64,000 nucleotides of DNA from Curtobacterium sp. MCBA15_009 (GCF_001864895.1 NZ_MJGO01000023.1:1-64000), one strand, 5' to 3'. Positions 1 to 8,493 are shown, counted from the stretch's first letter. Notes: generated by a model from the letters alone, not told the origin. Program-made: numbers and translations.

Positions 1-60
1 CGCGGGGTCCTGTCGCGTTCGCACTCGTGTTCGGGCGGCCGACCGTGGCCGGCCGCGCCG

Positions 61-755
61 TCAATGCCGCCGGAGCGACGGATCCCGTGCCGCCGCGCGC
101 GACCACCCCGCCAACGCGACAGATCCGCGCGGAACGTTCGCAGGGATCTGTCGCTTTGGCGACCGCCGGGCGGGAGGCACGGTGCCGGACGGGCGCCGCG
201 CCTCCCGCCCGGCAGGCGGACGCGACCACCCCGGGGAAGCGACAGATCCCGCCCCACCGCGCACGACCGCCCCGGCAAAGCGACAGGCCTGCGTGGAACG
301 TTCGCTTGGAACTGTCGCTTCCCTGACCGCCAGGCGGGAGGCACGGTGCCGGACGGGCGCCGCGCCTCCTGCCCGGCAGGCGGGCCCCACCACCCCGGGG
401 AAGCGACAGATCCGCCCCGCCGCACGGGACCACCCCGGCAAAGCGACAAACTTACGTGGAACGTTCACGTGGAACTGTCGCTTTGGCGACCGCCGGGCGG
501 GAGGGACGGTGCCGGACGGGCGCCGTGCCTCCCGCCCGGCAGGCGGACGCGACCACCCCGGGGAAGCGACAGATCTCGTCGCGCCGCACGGGACCACCCC
601 GGCACAGCGACAGACCTGCGTGGAACATTCGCGTGCAACTGTCGCTTTCGCGACCACCCCGCCGAAGCGACAGTTCCCGACTGCCCGCGCGAGACCGCCC
701 CACCGAAGCGACAGATCCGCGCGGAACGTTCGCAGCAATCTGTCGCTTTCGCGGG
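61..755. repeat. nested inverted-repeat array, about 163-164 bp period
   Basis: This stretch has no credible gene. The sequence AAGCGACAGATC recurs at 237, 401 and 564, giving a period of 163-164 bp. Each unit holds two kinds of hairpin. One pairs GCGACAG with CTGTCGC around a loop containing GGAACGTTC; for example 116-126 pairs with 144-154. The other pairs CCGGGCGGGAGGC with GCCTCCCGCCCGG; for example 166-178 pairs with 200-212, and further copies lie near 331-375 and 493-539. Short-type hairpins of the first kind close both ends, at about 116-154 and 706-748. Long open frames cross the array in all directions but have no protein-like composition. The second hairpin resembles the REP-like elements elsewhere in the window. 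Function is unknown; seen directly. Confidence 0.85.
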
Positions 756-774
756 CAAGCCCCCGCCCCCGCCC

Positions 775-1854
775 TCAGAGCGTGCGCAACAGGTCAGCGA
801 CGTCCTCGATGACGGCCTCGGGTCGGACCTCGTCGACGTAGGACGGGTCGTGCTCGCAGCGCTCCGCGGTCCAGCCGACCTGGGTGACGTCGATGCCGCA
901 GACCGGGCAGCGCGTGACGTAGGACATGTGCACGCGGTGGCGGCCTCGGTCGATCGGGCCGGCGTTCACGACGTTGCCGAACCAGAAGACGCCGACGGTG
1001 GGTGTCCCGACCGCGACGGCGAGGTGGCGCGGGCCGGAGTCGTCGCCGACCATGACGTCGGCGGCGGCGAGGACGGCGGGCAGCTCGCGCAGGGGCAACG
1101 ACCCGGTCAGGTCGTGGACGCGGTCCTCGCCGACGGCGCGGCGGATGGCCTCGGCGGCCGGGACGTCGCTGGCGTCGCCCACGAGCACGACGTCGTCGCC
1201 GGCCTCGAGGCGGGCGCGCACGACCGCGGCGAAGTGGTCCGGGCTCCAGCGGCGGCGCGGGTCGGTCGCGCCGGGGTGGACGGCGACCAGCCGGCCGGCG
1301 ACGCCGAGCCGGGTGCGCACGGCGGCGCGTTCGGCCTCGGTGACGTGCACGCGCGGGTCGAGGGTGACCGGCTCGGCGCCGGCGAGCGAGGCGACCTCGA
1401 GCCCCCGCACCACCTCGTGCTGGTAGTAGACGTAGCGGACCCAGCGCTCCAGGACCTCGGCGTCCTCGGTGGCGGTGCCGACGGTGTGCCGGGCGCCGAG
1501 CCGCAGCAGGAACGGGTTCGAGTTCCGCCCGCCGCCGTGGAGCTGCACGGCCAGGTCGAAGCGTCCGTGCAGCCGCGCGGTGAAGTCCTCGAGGGACGGG
1601 GCGTCGTCGCCGGCGTCCCGGACGCCGGGCGAGACCGGGAGCTCCTCGAAGGCGTGCACGGCGTCGGTCCGGCCCTCGAGCACGGCGGGCGCGACCGGGG
1701 TGCTCAGCAGGGTGATCCGGGCGGCCGGGTACGCCGCGGCCAGGGCCTCGAGCGCCGGGACGGCGAACATGAGGTCCCCCAGTCCTCCGCCGCGGAGCAC
1801 CGCGATCTCCTCGACACCCTCGAACCGTTTTCCGCCCACACCGATCTGTTGCAC
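775..1854 (-). CDS. glycosyltransferase family 9 (heptosyltransferase-like)
   Basis: A 359-residue GT9 protein, the family that transfers heptose from nucleotide-activated donors to cell-surface glycans. The N-terminal acceptor-side motif GGGLGDLMFAVPALEAL is at residues 22-38. The second Rossmann half carries VHPGA (192-196) and the donor-site motif GDDSGPRHLAVAVGTPTVGVF (270-290). A late Cys cluster (CPVCG at 316-320, Cys333) is seen in many actinobacterial GT9 proteins. The start is a GTG with only a weak upstream GGGAAG; initiation could be a few codons later. It is divergent from the hldE-containing operon, so it probably uses the ADP/GDP-heptose made there. The acceptor cannot be told from sequence. 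Confidence 0.85.
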   Translation of the reverse strand: MQQIGVGGKRFEGVEEIAVLRGGGLGDLMFAVPALEALAAAYPAARITLLSTPVAPAVLEGRTDAVHAFEELPVSPGVRDAGDDAPSLEDFTARLHGRFDLAVQLHGGGRNSNPFLLRLGARHTVGTATEDAEVLERWVRYVYYQHEVVRGLEVASLAGAEPVTLDPRVHVTEAERAAVRTRLGVAGRLVAVHPGATDPRRRWSPDHFAAVVRARLEAGDDVVLVGDASDVPAAEAIRRAVGEDRVHDLTGSLPLRELPAVLAAADVMVGDDSGPRHLAVAVGTPTVGVFWFGNVVNAGPIDRGRHRVHMSYVTRCPVCGIDVTQVGWTAERCEHDPSYVDEVRPEAVIEDVADLLRTL

Positions 1855-1987
1855 GCTTCCCGTCTACCGGTCGGGACCCGGTCGAACGCCCAGTCCGGTG
1901 CCCGGATGGTCGAGAAGCGCGATGCCGAGACCACACCCAGCGACTTCCGGGCACCGTGAGAGGCCCGCCCGTCCCCGGAAGGACCCC

Positions 1988-3397
1988 ATGACGATCGCAC
2001 CCCCCGCCGCCGCAGCCGAGCTCGTGGTGATCGACCCGGTCGACGGCTCCGTCGCCTCGAACCACCCCCGCTCGTCCGACGAGGACGTCCGGAACGCGGT
2101 CGCCCGCGCCCGGGCGGCTGCACCCGCGTGGGCCCGCACCGCACCGGCGGAACGCGGTGCCCTGCTGCGTGCGGCGGCCGAGCACGTCCGCGCGCACGCG
2201 CAGGAGCTTGCCGACCTGAACACCCGCGAGACCGGCAAGGTCCCCGGGGACGCGCTCGGCGGCGTCGAGGCCGGCGTCGGCACGCTCGTGCAGTACGCCG
2301 AGCTCGGGCCGGTGCACCGCGGCGAGGCGCTCCGCGGCGGCTTCGGTGCCGCCGACTGGGCGGTCCCGCACCCCCGCGGCGTCGTCCTCGCGCTCACCCC
2401 GTGGAACGACCCGGTGGCCGTGGCGTGCGGCATCCTCGGTGCAGCGATCGTCACCGGCAACACCGTCGTGCACAAGGGCAGCGAGCGCTCCCCCGCGACC
2501 ATCGCCCGGCTGAACGCCCTGCTCGCCGAGGTTCTGCCCGACGGCGTGCTCGTCGGTGTCGATGGCGACGGTGCGACCGGTGAGCTGCTCCTCGAGCAGG
2601 ACGGCATCGACGTGTACGCGCACGTCGGTTCCACCGCGACCGGCGACCGGCTCAGCGAGGTCGCACTGCGCACCCGCGCCCACGTCGTGCGCGAGAACGG
2701 CGGCAACGACGCGGTCGTCGTCGACGCCGACGTCGACCCGGCCTGGGCCGCGGCTCAGGTCGCGCTCGGTGCCTTCGCGAACACCGGCCAGATCTGCACG
2801 AGCGTCGAGCGCGTGTACGTGCACCGTGACGTCGCCGAGCCGTTCGTGGCGGCGCTCGTCGCCGAGGCCGACCGTCGCACCGCTGCTCCGGCCGTGACCT
2901 ACGGGCCGCTCGTCGACGACCGGCTCCGGCAGACCGTGCAGTCACACGTCGACGACGCCCGGCAGCAGGGCGCGACCGTCCTGACCGGCGGTGTCACGCC
3001 CGGCGGCCCCGGCACCTTCTACCCGGCCACCGTGCTGACCGACTGCACCGACGACATGCTCGTGATGACCGAGGAGACCTTCGGTCCGATCGCCCCCGTC
3101 CGTGTCGTCGACGACTTCGACGAGGGCCTGCGCCTCGCCGCGACCGACCGCTACGGCCTGGCGGCGACCGTGCTCACCAACGACACCGGGCACGCCCTCC
3201 GCGCGGCGGCGGAGCTGCCCGTCGGCACCGTCAAGGTGAACGCCGTCTTCGGCGGGGCCCCCGGAGGCAGCGCGCAGCCGCGCGGGGCCTCGGGCGCCGG
3301 GTTCGGCTACGGCCCGCACCTGCTCGACGAGATGACCACGATGACCGTCGTGCACCTGGAACCGGCCCAGCCGCGCACCGCCGGCGGTGCCGCGTGA
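1988..3397 (+). CDS. aldehyde dehydrogenase family protein
   Basis: A 469-residue NAD(P)-dependent aldehyde dehydrogenase, near the usual family length. Visible motifs are PWNDP (138-142, oxyanion Asn140), the general-base Glu236 in RENGGND, and the catalytic Cys270 in GQICTS. The base motif reads NGG where most relatives have LGG, a mild departure. The ATG is preceded by GGAAGGA at good spacing. Its stop overlaps the next gene by four bases, so it is the first gene of a three-gene operon with hldE and a GT2 gene. Its substrate is not evident; a role in making or recycling a sugar or polyol intermediate for surface glycan synthesis is an inference from context. Confidence 0.85.
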   Translation: MTIAPPAAAAELVVIDPVDGSVASNHPRSSDEDVRNAVARARAAAPAWARTAPAERGALLRAAAEHVRAHAQELADLNTRETGKVPGDALGGVEAGVGTLVQYAELGPVHRGEALRGGFGAADWAVPHPRGVVLALTPWNDPVAVACGILGAAIVTGNTVVHKGSERSPATIARLNALLAEVLPDGVLVGVDGDGATGELLLEQDGIDVYAHVGSTATGDRLSEVALRTRAHVVRENGGNDAVVVDADVDPAWAAAQVALGAFANTGQICTSVERVYVHRDVAEPFVAALVAEADRRTAAPAVTYGPLVDDRLRQTVQSHVDDARQQGATVLTGGVTPGGPGTFYPATVLTDCTDDMLVMTEETFGPIAPVRVVDDFDEGLRLAATDRYGLAATVLTNDTGHALRAAAELPVGTVKVNAVFGGAPGGSAQPRGASGAGFGYGPHLLDEMTTMTVVHLEPAQPRTAGGAA

Positions 3398-4887
3398 GCA
3401 CCGACGTGCGGCTCGTCCGCGACTTCGTGGCGACCGTCGACGACCGCGAGCCGCTCGTCGTCGTGATCGGCGACTGCATCCTCGACCGGTGGACCGTCGG
3501 CGAAGCGGAGCGCGTCTCGCGCGAGGCCCCTGCCCCCGTCGTGCGGGTCACCGAGACCATCGCGGTGCCGGGCGGCGCGGCGAACACCGCCGTCAACGCC
3601 CGCGCGCTCGGCGCCCGCGTCCGCATGGTCGGGCTCGTCGGCGACGACGAGGCCGGCGACGTGCTGCGCGAGCGGCTCGAGACCGCCGGTGTCGACACGG
3701 CGTTCCTCGTCGTCATCCCCGGTGCCCGCACCACGACCAAGTCGCGCGTGGTCGGCGGCGACCGCGTCGTCGTCCGCGTCGACGACCTCGCCCGCACCCC
3801 CACCGACGACCACCAGGCGCAGCTCGCCGACGCCGTCGCCCGAGCCGTGCGTTCGGCGGACGCCGCGGTGGTCTGCGACTACGGCCTCGGCGTCCGCGCC
3901 GAGGACATCGTCCCCGTGCTCGACCGCGACCGGCCGGACGCCGTCGTCGTGGACGCCCACGACCTCACCCGCTGGGCGGGGCTGCACCCCGACCTGGTGA
4001 CGCCGAACGCCGGCGAGGCCGCGTCGCTCCTCGGCCGCGACCTCGGCACCGGCACCGACCGGGTCGCCGCCGTCCTCGACGCCCGCGACGACGTGTTCGC
4101 CCGGACCGGCGCCCGCAACGCCGTCGTGACGCTGGACCGGGACGGCACCGTGCTGCTCGAGCCGGGCAGCGACCGCGGCTTCCGCACCCGGGCCGTCCCC
4201 GCCTCCGAGCAGCAGGCGTCCGGCGCCGGCGACACGTTCTGCGCCACCGCGACGGTGGCCCTGGCCGTCCACGCACCGGTCCGCGACGCGGTCGCGGTCG
4301 CGCAGGCCGCCGCCGACGTCGTCGTGCGCGAGGCCGGCACCTCGGTGTGCAGCGCCGCAGCCCTGCTCGAGTCCGTCACGGCACCCGCCGCCACGGTCGT
4401 CGACCACGACGAGCTCGCCATCGCCGTCGAGGCCGCCCGAGCCGCCGGCCGCCGGGTCGTCTTCACGAACGGCTGCTTCGACGTCGTGCACCGCGGGCAC
4501 ACCACGTACCTGCGGCAGGCCCGTGACCTCGGCGACCTGCTCGTCGTCGCGCTCAACGATGACGACTCGGTGCGCCGTCTGAAGGGTCCGGAGCGGCCGA
4601 TCAACACGGCCGAGGACCGCGCCGGCGTGCTCGCCGCGCTCGCGTGCGTCGACCTGGTGACGGTGTTCCCGACGGACACGCCGATCCCCCTCATCGAGCG
4701 CCTGCGTCCGGACGTCTACGTCAAGGGCGGCGACTACTCGCCGGAGATGCTCAGCGAGACCGAGGTCGTGCGCGGGTACGGCGGCGAGGTCGTGATGGTC
4801 GACTACGTCGCCGAGCACTCCACGACCGCCGTGGTGCGCCGCATCCGCGAGGCCGCGGCCCGACCCGAACCGGACCCGGCACCGTGA
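3394..4887 (+). CDS. hldE: bifunctional heptose 7-phosphate kinase / heptose 1-phosphate nucleotidyltransferase (HldE-like)
   Basis: A 497-residue two-domain protein. Residues 1-330 are a PfkB/ribokinase fold with GGAANTAVNARALG near 60 and the catalytic GAGDTF at 277-282. Residues 340-497 are a cytidylyltransferase-like domain with FTNGCFDVVHRGH (357-369, the HxGH signature at 366-369) and KGGDY (444-448). In HldE these two activities phosphorylate heptose 7-phosphate and then activate heptose 1-phosphate, giving ADP-heptose. The GTG start lies in a 4-base overlap with the aldehyde dehydrogenase stop. GmhA (sedoheptulose 7-phosphate isomerase) and GmhB (phosphatase) are not in the window. 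The neighbouring GT9 gene is the likely consumer of the product. Confidence 0.88.
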   Translation: MSTDVRLVRDFVATVDDREPLVVVIGDCILDRWTVGEAERVSREAPAPVVRVTETIAVPGGAANTAVNARALGARVRMVGLVGDDEAGDVLRERLETAGVDTAFLVVIPGARTTTKSRVVGGDRVVVRVDDLARTPTDDHQAQLADAVARAVRSADAAVVCDYGLGVRAEDIVPVLDRDRPDAVVVDAHDLTRWAGLHPDLVTPNAGEAASLLGRDLGTGTDRVAAVLDARDDVFARTGARNAVVTLDRDGTVLLEPGSDRGFRTRAVPASEQQASGAGDTFCATATVALAVHAPVRDAVAVAQAAADVVVREAGTSVCSAAALLESVTAPAATVVDHDELAIAVEAARAAGRRVVFTNGCFDVVHRGHTTYLRQARDLGDLLVVALNDDDSVRRLKGPERPINTAEDRAGVLAALACVDLVTVFPTDTPIPLIERLRPDVYVKGGDYSPEMLSETEVVRGYGGEVVMVDYVAEHSTTAVVRRIREAAARPEPDPAP

Positions 4888-5768
4888 CCGCCCGCTGGTC
4901 CGGGTCGTGGGCGACGGAGCCCGATCCAGCGGACACCACCAGGGTGGACGTCGACGTGCTCGTGCCGACCGTCGACCGGCCGGCCGAGCTCGCCACGACG
5001 CTCGCCGGCCTCGCGGCCCAGACGGACGTCGCGTTCCGCGTCGTGGTGAGCGACCAGTCGGCGGGTGGCGAGGCCGTCACCGCGCCGGCGGTCGCCGCCA
5101 TGCTGCGCGTCCTGGAGGCCCAGGGACGGCCCGTCACGCTCCTCACCCACCCGGAACGCCGCGGCCTGGCAGAGCACCGGCAGTTCCTGCTCGACCACGC
5201 CACCGCACCGGCGGTGCTGTTCCTCGACGACGACGTCTGGCTCGAGCCGGGCTCCGTCGGGCGGATGCTCGACGCCCTGCGCACGCTGGACTGTGGCTTC
5301 GTCGGGAGCGCCGTGCAGGGCCTGTCCTACCTGCACGACCGTCGGCCGCAGGAGACGGCGGTGTTCGAACGCTGGGAGGGCCCGGTCGTCCCCGAGGTGG
5401 TGCGCCGCGGCACACCGGGCTTCGACCGGTGGTCGCTGCACAACGCCGCGAACCCGACGCACCTCGCCGCGGACCTCGACGTGCCGCCGGGCGGTTGGGT
5501 GCCGTACCGCGTCGCCTGGGTCGGTGCCTGCGTGCTCTACGACCGGCAGGCCCTCGACGACGTCGGCGGGTTCCGGTTCTGGGACGTGTTGCCGCCGGAC
5601 CACGCCGGCGAGGACGTCGTGGCCCAGTGGCGCGTCATGGAGCGGTTCGGCGGGGTCGGCATCCTGCCCTCGGGTGCCGTGCACCTGGAGGCCCCGACCA
5701 CCGTGGTCGACCGCCGGGTCGACGCGCCGGACGTGGTCTTCGACGAGTGGGCGGACGCCGCACGGTAG
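4884..5768 (+). CDS. glycosyltransferase family 2
   Basis: A 294-residue GT-A fold glycosyltransferase without membrane segments. It begins VDVLVPTVDRPAEL (23-36), the usual GT2 nucleotide-binding start. The metal-binding Asp cluster is LFLDDDVW (112-119), and a GED motif (242-244) is a plausible catalytic base. The start is a GTG in a 4-base overlap with hldE, so the two are translationally coupled. Donor and acceptor are unknown. Context suggests it adds a sugar to the same heptose-containing surface polymer that the GT9 protein works on. Confidence 0.85.
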   Translation: MTARWSGSWATEPDPADTTRVDVDVLVPTVDRPAELATTLAGLAAQTDVAFRVVVSDQSAGGEAVTAPAVAAMLRVLEAQGRPVTLLTHPERRGLAEHRQFLLDHATAPAVLFLDDDVWLEPGSVGRMLDALRTLDCGFVGSAVQGLSYLHDRRPQETAVFERWEGPVVPEVVRRGTPGFDRWSLHNAANPTHLAADLDVPPGGWVPYRVAWVGACVLYDRQALDDVGGFRFWDVLPPDHAGEDVVAQWRVMERFGGVGILPSGAVHLEAPTTVVDRRVDAPDVVFDEWADAAR

Positions 5769-5788
5769 CACCCACCACGTGCGGCCCG

Positions 5789-5817
5789 TGAGCGGCCCCG
5801 CCCGGAGCGGGCGGGCT
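5789..5817. terminator. imperfect hairpin between convergent genes
   Basis: GAGC plus CCCGCCC on the left can pair with GGGCGGG plus GCTC on the right, with a small bulge. It sits between the ends of the GT2 gene and dps and could terminate both. There is no U tract, so this is tentative. Confidence 0.4.
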
Positions 5818-6347
5818 CAGGCGGCGAGGTGCGCCTGCAGGAACCAACGGTCCTTCGTCAGCCCGCGCTCGATCTCGATCGCGACGTCCTGGCTGTTGAG
5901 GTCGACCTCGTCAAGACCCTCGACGGCCCGGCGGACCTGCAGCAGGGCCGCGTCGATCTCGGCGATGACCTCGGTGATGGTGACGTCCGAGTGCTGGAAC
6001 CCCTCGGACAGCGGCGGCACGGTGGTGCGCGCGGCGACGGTGGTCAGGCGCGCGTCGACCGGCAGGCCGAGCGCGACGATCCGCTCGGCGGCGGTGTCGG
6101 CGTACTCCTGCGCGTGCTCGACGACCTGGTCGAGGAGTTCGTGCACCCCGACGAAGTTGCGGCCGCGCACGTGCCAGTGCGCCTGCTTGCCGTTCACCAC
6201 GATCGCCTCGAGGTCGATGACGACCGGGGCGAGGAACTGGGCCACGCCGGCCGCGAGCTCCGGGGTCGTCGAGAACGGCGACGGGGTCGACGACGCGGCG
6301 GTCGACGTGCGGACGTCCGTGCTGGTGCTGCTGCTGTGCGTGCTCAT
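5817..6347 (-). CDS. dps: Dps-family DNA-binding ferritin
   Basis: Dps proteins form 12-mers that oxidise and store iron with hydrogen peroxide and shield DNA in stress. This copy is 176 residues, typical length. A Ser/Thr-rich tail of about 27 residues precedes the four-helix core. KQAHWHVRG (54-62) and HELLDQVVEHAQEYAD (69-84) supply the conserved intersubunit ferroxidase His, Asp and Glu residues. I chose the ATG at 6347; an in-frame ATG at 6359 with an AGGGCG upstream would add four residues. It ends against the convergent GT2 gene. Immediately upstream is a hairpin with CAGGCT direct repeats, and the next gene up carries an iron box, so iron or redox control is likely. Confidence 0.92.
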   Translation of the reverse strand: MSTHSSSTSTDVRTSTAASSTPSPFSTTPELAAGVAQFLAPVVIDLEAIVVNGKQAHWHVRGRNFVGVHELLDQVVEHAQEYADTAAERIVALGLPVDARLTTVAARTTVPPLSEGFQHSDVTITEVIAEIDAALLQVRRAVEGLDEVDLNSQDVAIEIERGLTKDRWFLQAHLAA

Positions 6348-6390
6348 GGGGACCACCATGCGCCCTGTCCGGACGCAGCACAAGCAAGCG

Positions 6391-6436
6391 CAGGCTCCCC
6401 TTCCGAAGCCCAGGCTGGCCTTCGGAAGGGCAGGCT
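6391..6436. promoter_or_regulatory. hairpin with three CAGGCT repeats upstream of dps
   Basis: An 11-bp perfect inverted repeat (6398-6408 with 6420-6430) is overlaid by three direct CAGGCT copies at 6391, 6411 and 6431, spaced exactly 20 bp. It lies between the stop of the SIP gene and the dps start. It may terminate the SIP transcript, act as a dps operator, or both. Confidence 0.55.
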
Positions 6437-6440
6437 CACC

Positions 6441-6863
6441 TCACCCGCCGTACTCGACCTCGACCTGCTGGCCGGCGTCGGCGAGCTCGATCTGGAGCAC
6501 CGACCGGGCCCGTTCGACCCACGGGCTGTCGGCCAGCCCGACCCACACGGCGGTGCGCGGTTCGCAGCCGGGGACGCACCACTCGGCGGCCCAGCCGGCC
6601 AGTGCCCCGGCCAGGAGCTCGCCGTGGTCGGCGAGGACGAGTGACGGCAGGAGCGAGCCGCGGGTGGACCGCACCAGCCAGCTGACGGTCAGCCGGGGCG
6701 GCGCGGGCAGGATGCAGATCTGTTCGTCGAGGGCGACCTCGACGAAGACCTGGCCGTAGGCGTTCTCGGGCAGGTCCTCGAGGCGGCGACGGATCTCCGG
6801 CAGGTCCTCGGCGCCACCGGCGACGAGCACGCGATCGGTGGGCTGTCGCCGGGTCCGGGCCAT
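6441..6863 (-). CDS. SIP-domain protein (siderophore-interacting protein C-terminal domain)
   Basis: A 140-residue stand-alone copy of the nucleotide-binding C-terminal half of siderophore-interacting (ferric-siderophore reductase) proteins. It shows VLVAGGAEDLPEIRRRLEDLP near the start and a C-terminal Gly-Trp-Ala-Ala-Glu-Trp and AVWVGL strand. Full SIP proteins also have an N-terminal FAD domain, which is absent here. The start is the ATG at 6863, chosen because the iron box directly precedes it; an ATG six codons upstream would put the box inside the gene. It presumably acts in cytosolic iron handling under iron limitation. Confidence in the exact function is moderate because the flavin domain is missing. 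Confidence 0.75.
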   Translation of the reverse strand: MARTRRQPTDRVLVAGGAEDLPEIRRRLEDLPENAYGQVFVEVALDEQICILPAPPRLTVSWLVRSTRGSLLPSLVLADHGELLAGALAGWAAEWCVPGCEPRTAVWVGLADSPWVERARSVLQIELADAGQQVEVEYGG

Positions 6864-6873
6864 GCTGCCACGG

Positions 6874-6890
6874 TAAGGCAAGCCTCACCT
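6874..6890 (-). promoter_or_regulatory. DtxR/IdeR-like iron box
   Basis: TAAGGCAAGCCTCACCT, 11 to 27 bases upstream of the SIP gene ATG, matches the AGGTTAGGCTAACCT core of actinobacterial DtxR/IdeR operators at 11 of 15 positions. Binding of the iron-loaded repressor there would block transcription of the SIP gene when iron is plentiful. Confidence 0.65.
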
Positions 6891-7041
6891 GCCCACAAGG
6901 GCGGCGGGCGGCGCTCCGGGCGCGCATCGGTCCGGAGACCGCGTCGTGCGCACCCGAGGCGCCCGCGTGGAGCATGATCGACTGGGATGGAGCGACCGGC
7001 TCCGCCGCAGACGAGACGCGACCGCGGACGACAGGAGCACG

Positions 7042-7635
7042 ATGGCCACGTTCACCAGGGGCTTCGGCGGACGCCGCCGTGACCGCGACGACACCCGGCT
7101 GCCGCCCGGGCAGACACTCGTCGCCGACTGGCCGGTGATGTCGGCCGGAGCGACGCCGACGGTCACCCCGGAGACGTGGAGCTTCTCGATCCGGACCGAG
7201 TCCGGCCTGCACGAGTGGTCCTGGGACGAAGTCCGGGCGCTCGGCGTCGAGGACGTCACCGTCGACGTGCACTGCGTCACGCACTGGACGAAGCTCGACA
7301 TGCCGTGGCGCGGCGTCCCGCTCGACAAGCTGTTCGCGCAGGTCGACACCGCGCTGGGCCACTGCATGGTGCACAGCTTCGGTGGCTACACCACGAACGT
7401 GCCCCTCGACGAGCTGCTCGGCGGGCGGTCCTGGATCGCCTTCGAGGCCGACGGTGCACCGCTCACCCCGGAGCACGGCGGGCCCGCCCGGCTGCTCGTG
7501 CCGCACCTGTACTTCTGGAAGAGCGCGAAGTGGGTGCGCGGCATCGTCATGCACGGCGAGGACGAGCCCGGCTTCTGGGAGCAGAACGGCTACAACATGC
7601 ACGGCGACCCGTGGAAGGAAGAGCGCTACTGGTGA
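7042..7635 (+). CDS. molybdopterin-dependent oxidoreductase (sulfite-oxidase family)
   Basis: A 197-residue protein of the sulfite-oxidase/MsrP-like molybdopterin family. The Mo-coordinating Cys is Cys78 in VHCVTHW. SFGGYTTNVPLDELL and VPHLYFWKSAKWVRGI are typical cofactor and fold motifs. The family usually runs 200-330 residues, so this is a compact form. No twin-arginine or other signal is visible, so it is probably cytoplasmic. ATG at 7042 follows ACAGGAGCACG, a good ribosome site. It overlaps the next gene by four bases; that gene encodes the probable electron-transfer partner. The substrate is unknown. Confidence 0.85.
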   Translation: MATFTRGFGGRRRDRDDTRLPPGQTLVADWPVMSAGATPTVTPETWSFSIRTESGLHEWSWDEVRALGVEDVTVDVHCVTHWTKLDMPWRGVPLDKLFAQVDTALGHCMVHSFGGYTTNVPLDELLGGRSWIAFEADGAPLTPEHGGPARLLVPHLYFWKSAKWVRGIVMHGEDEPGFWEQNGYNMHGDPWKEERYW

Positions 7636-8405
7636 CGGACCCCACCCCCACGCTCGCACCCGCGTCGCGTCGCCGCCCGGCCTGGTACCCGGCGACCATC
7701 GCCGCGGTCGCGCCCGAGACCCCGAACGCCCGCCGGATCGTCCTCGACGTCCCCGGCTGGCCGGGCAGCGCGCCCGGACAGCACGTGGACGTGCGGCTGA
7801 CGGCCGAGGACGGCTACCAGGCGTCACGCTCCTACTCGCTCGCGTCCTCCGGCGGAGCCGGGACGGTCGTGCTCGCGGTCGACCGTGTCGAGGACGGCGA
7901 GGTCTCCCCCTTCCTGGTCGACGCGGCCGAGGTCGGCGACGCCGTCGAGGTGCAGGGCCCGCTCGGTGGCTGGTTCGTGTGGCGTCCCGGCGAGTCGACG
8001 CGCCCCGTGCAGCTCATCGCCGGCGGCTCGGGCATCGTGCCGCTCGCCGCGATCGCCACGGCGCACGCCGACGCGGCCGACTTCACGCCCTTCCGGCTGC
8101 TCGTGTCGGTGCGCACCCCGGAGGACCTGTTCTTCCGCGACGAGCTCGAGCGCGCCGCCGCGGTGCCGACGGCACCGCTCGACGTCACGGTCGTGCACTC
8201 CCGACGCGCACCGGACGGTGCGGTGGCACCGGCCGGCCGGCTCACGCGTGACCGCCTCGCCGAGGCCGTGTTCCCGCCCGAGACCGGGGCGCTGGTGTAC
8301 GTGTGCGGCTCGACGCCCTTCGTCGAGCAGGTGCTGCAGTGGCTCGACGAGCTCGGCCACGACACCGCCGACGTGCGTGCCGAGCGGTTCGGCGGCGCCG
8401 GCTGA
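7632..8405 (+). CDS. FAD/NAD(P)-binding ferredoxin-reductase-type oxidoreductase
   Basis: A 257-residue flavin reductase of the ferredoxin-NADP reductase superfamily. RSYSLAS (66-72) is the FAD-binding motif, GGSGIVPL (131-138) the NAD(P)-binding loop, and VYVCGSTPFVEQVLQWL the conserved C-terminal CG motif. There is no C-terminal [2Fe-2S] domain. The GTG start is in a 4-base overlap with the molybdopterin enzyme gene, a pairing that recurs in Actinobacteria. It probably transfers electrons between NAD(P)H and that enzyme. Confidence 0.87.
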   Translation: MTDPTPTLAPASRRRPAWYPATIAAVAPETPNARRIVLDVPGWPGSAPGQHVDVRLTAEDGYQASRSYSLASSGGAGTVVLAVDRVEDGEVSPFLVDAAEVGDAVEVQGPLGGWFVWRPGESTRPVQLIAGGSGIVPLAAIATAHADAADFTPFRLLVSVRTPEDLFFRDELERAAAVPTAPLDVTVVHSRRAPDGAVAPAGRLTRDRLAEAVFPPETGALVYVCGSTPFVEQVLQWLDELGHDTADVRAERFGGAG

Positions 8406-8450
8406 CCGAGCCCCGGCGGGCGTGGTGCCCGCTGGCGCGGCGACGGAACG

Positions 8451-8484
8451 ACGAAGGCCCCGGTCTGGTGACCGGGGCCTTCGT
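8451..8484 (-). terminator. terminator of tRNA-Gly
   Basis: A perfect 14-bp stem (8451-8464 with 8471-8484) with a 6-base loop lies just past the 3' end of the minus-strand tRNA. It also faces the end of the convergent flavin reductase gene and may serve both. Confidence 0.8.
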
Positions 8485-8493
8485 GCTGTTCCG

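Noticed and set aside
61-755. CRISPR array
   Set aside because: Repeats are long and hairpin-rich, without unique 30-40 bp spacers between short direct repeats, and no cas genes are present.
64-1959. A 631-codon open frame spanning the repeat array and the GT9 gene antisense
   Set aside because: It reads through hairpin repeats and the antisense of a well-supported GT9 gene; composition is Arg/Pro/Ala-rich as expected for out-of-frame high-GC DNA.
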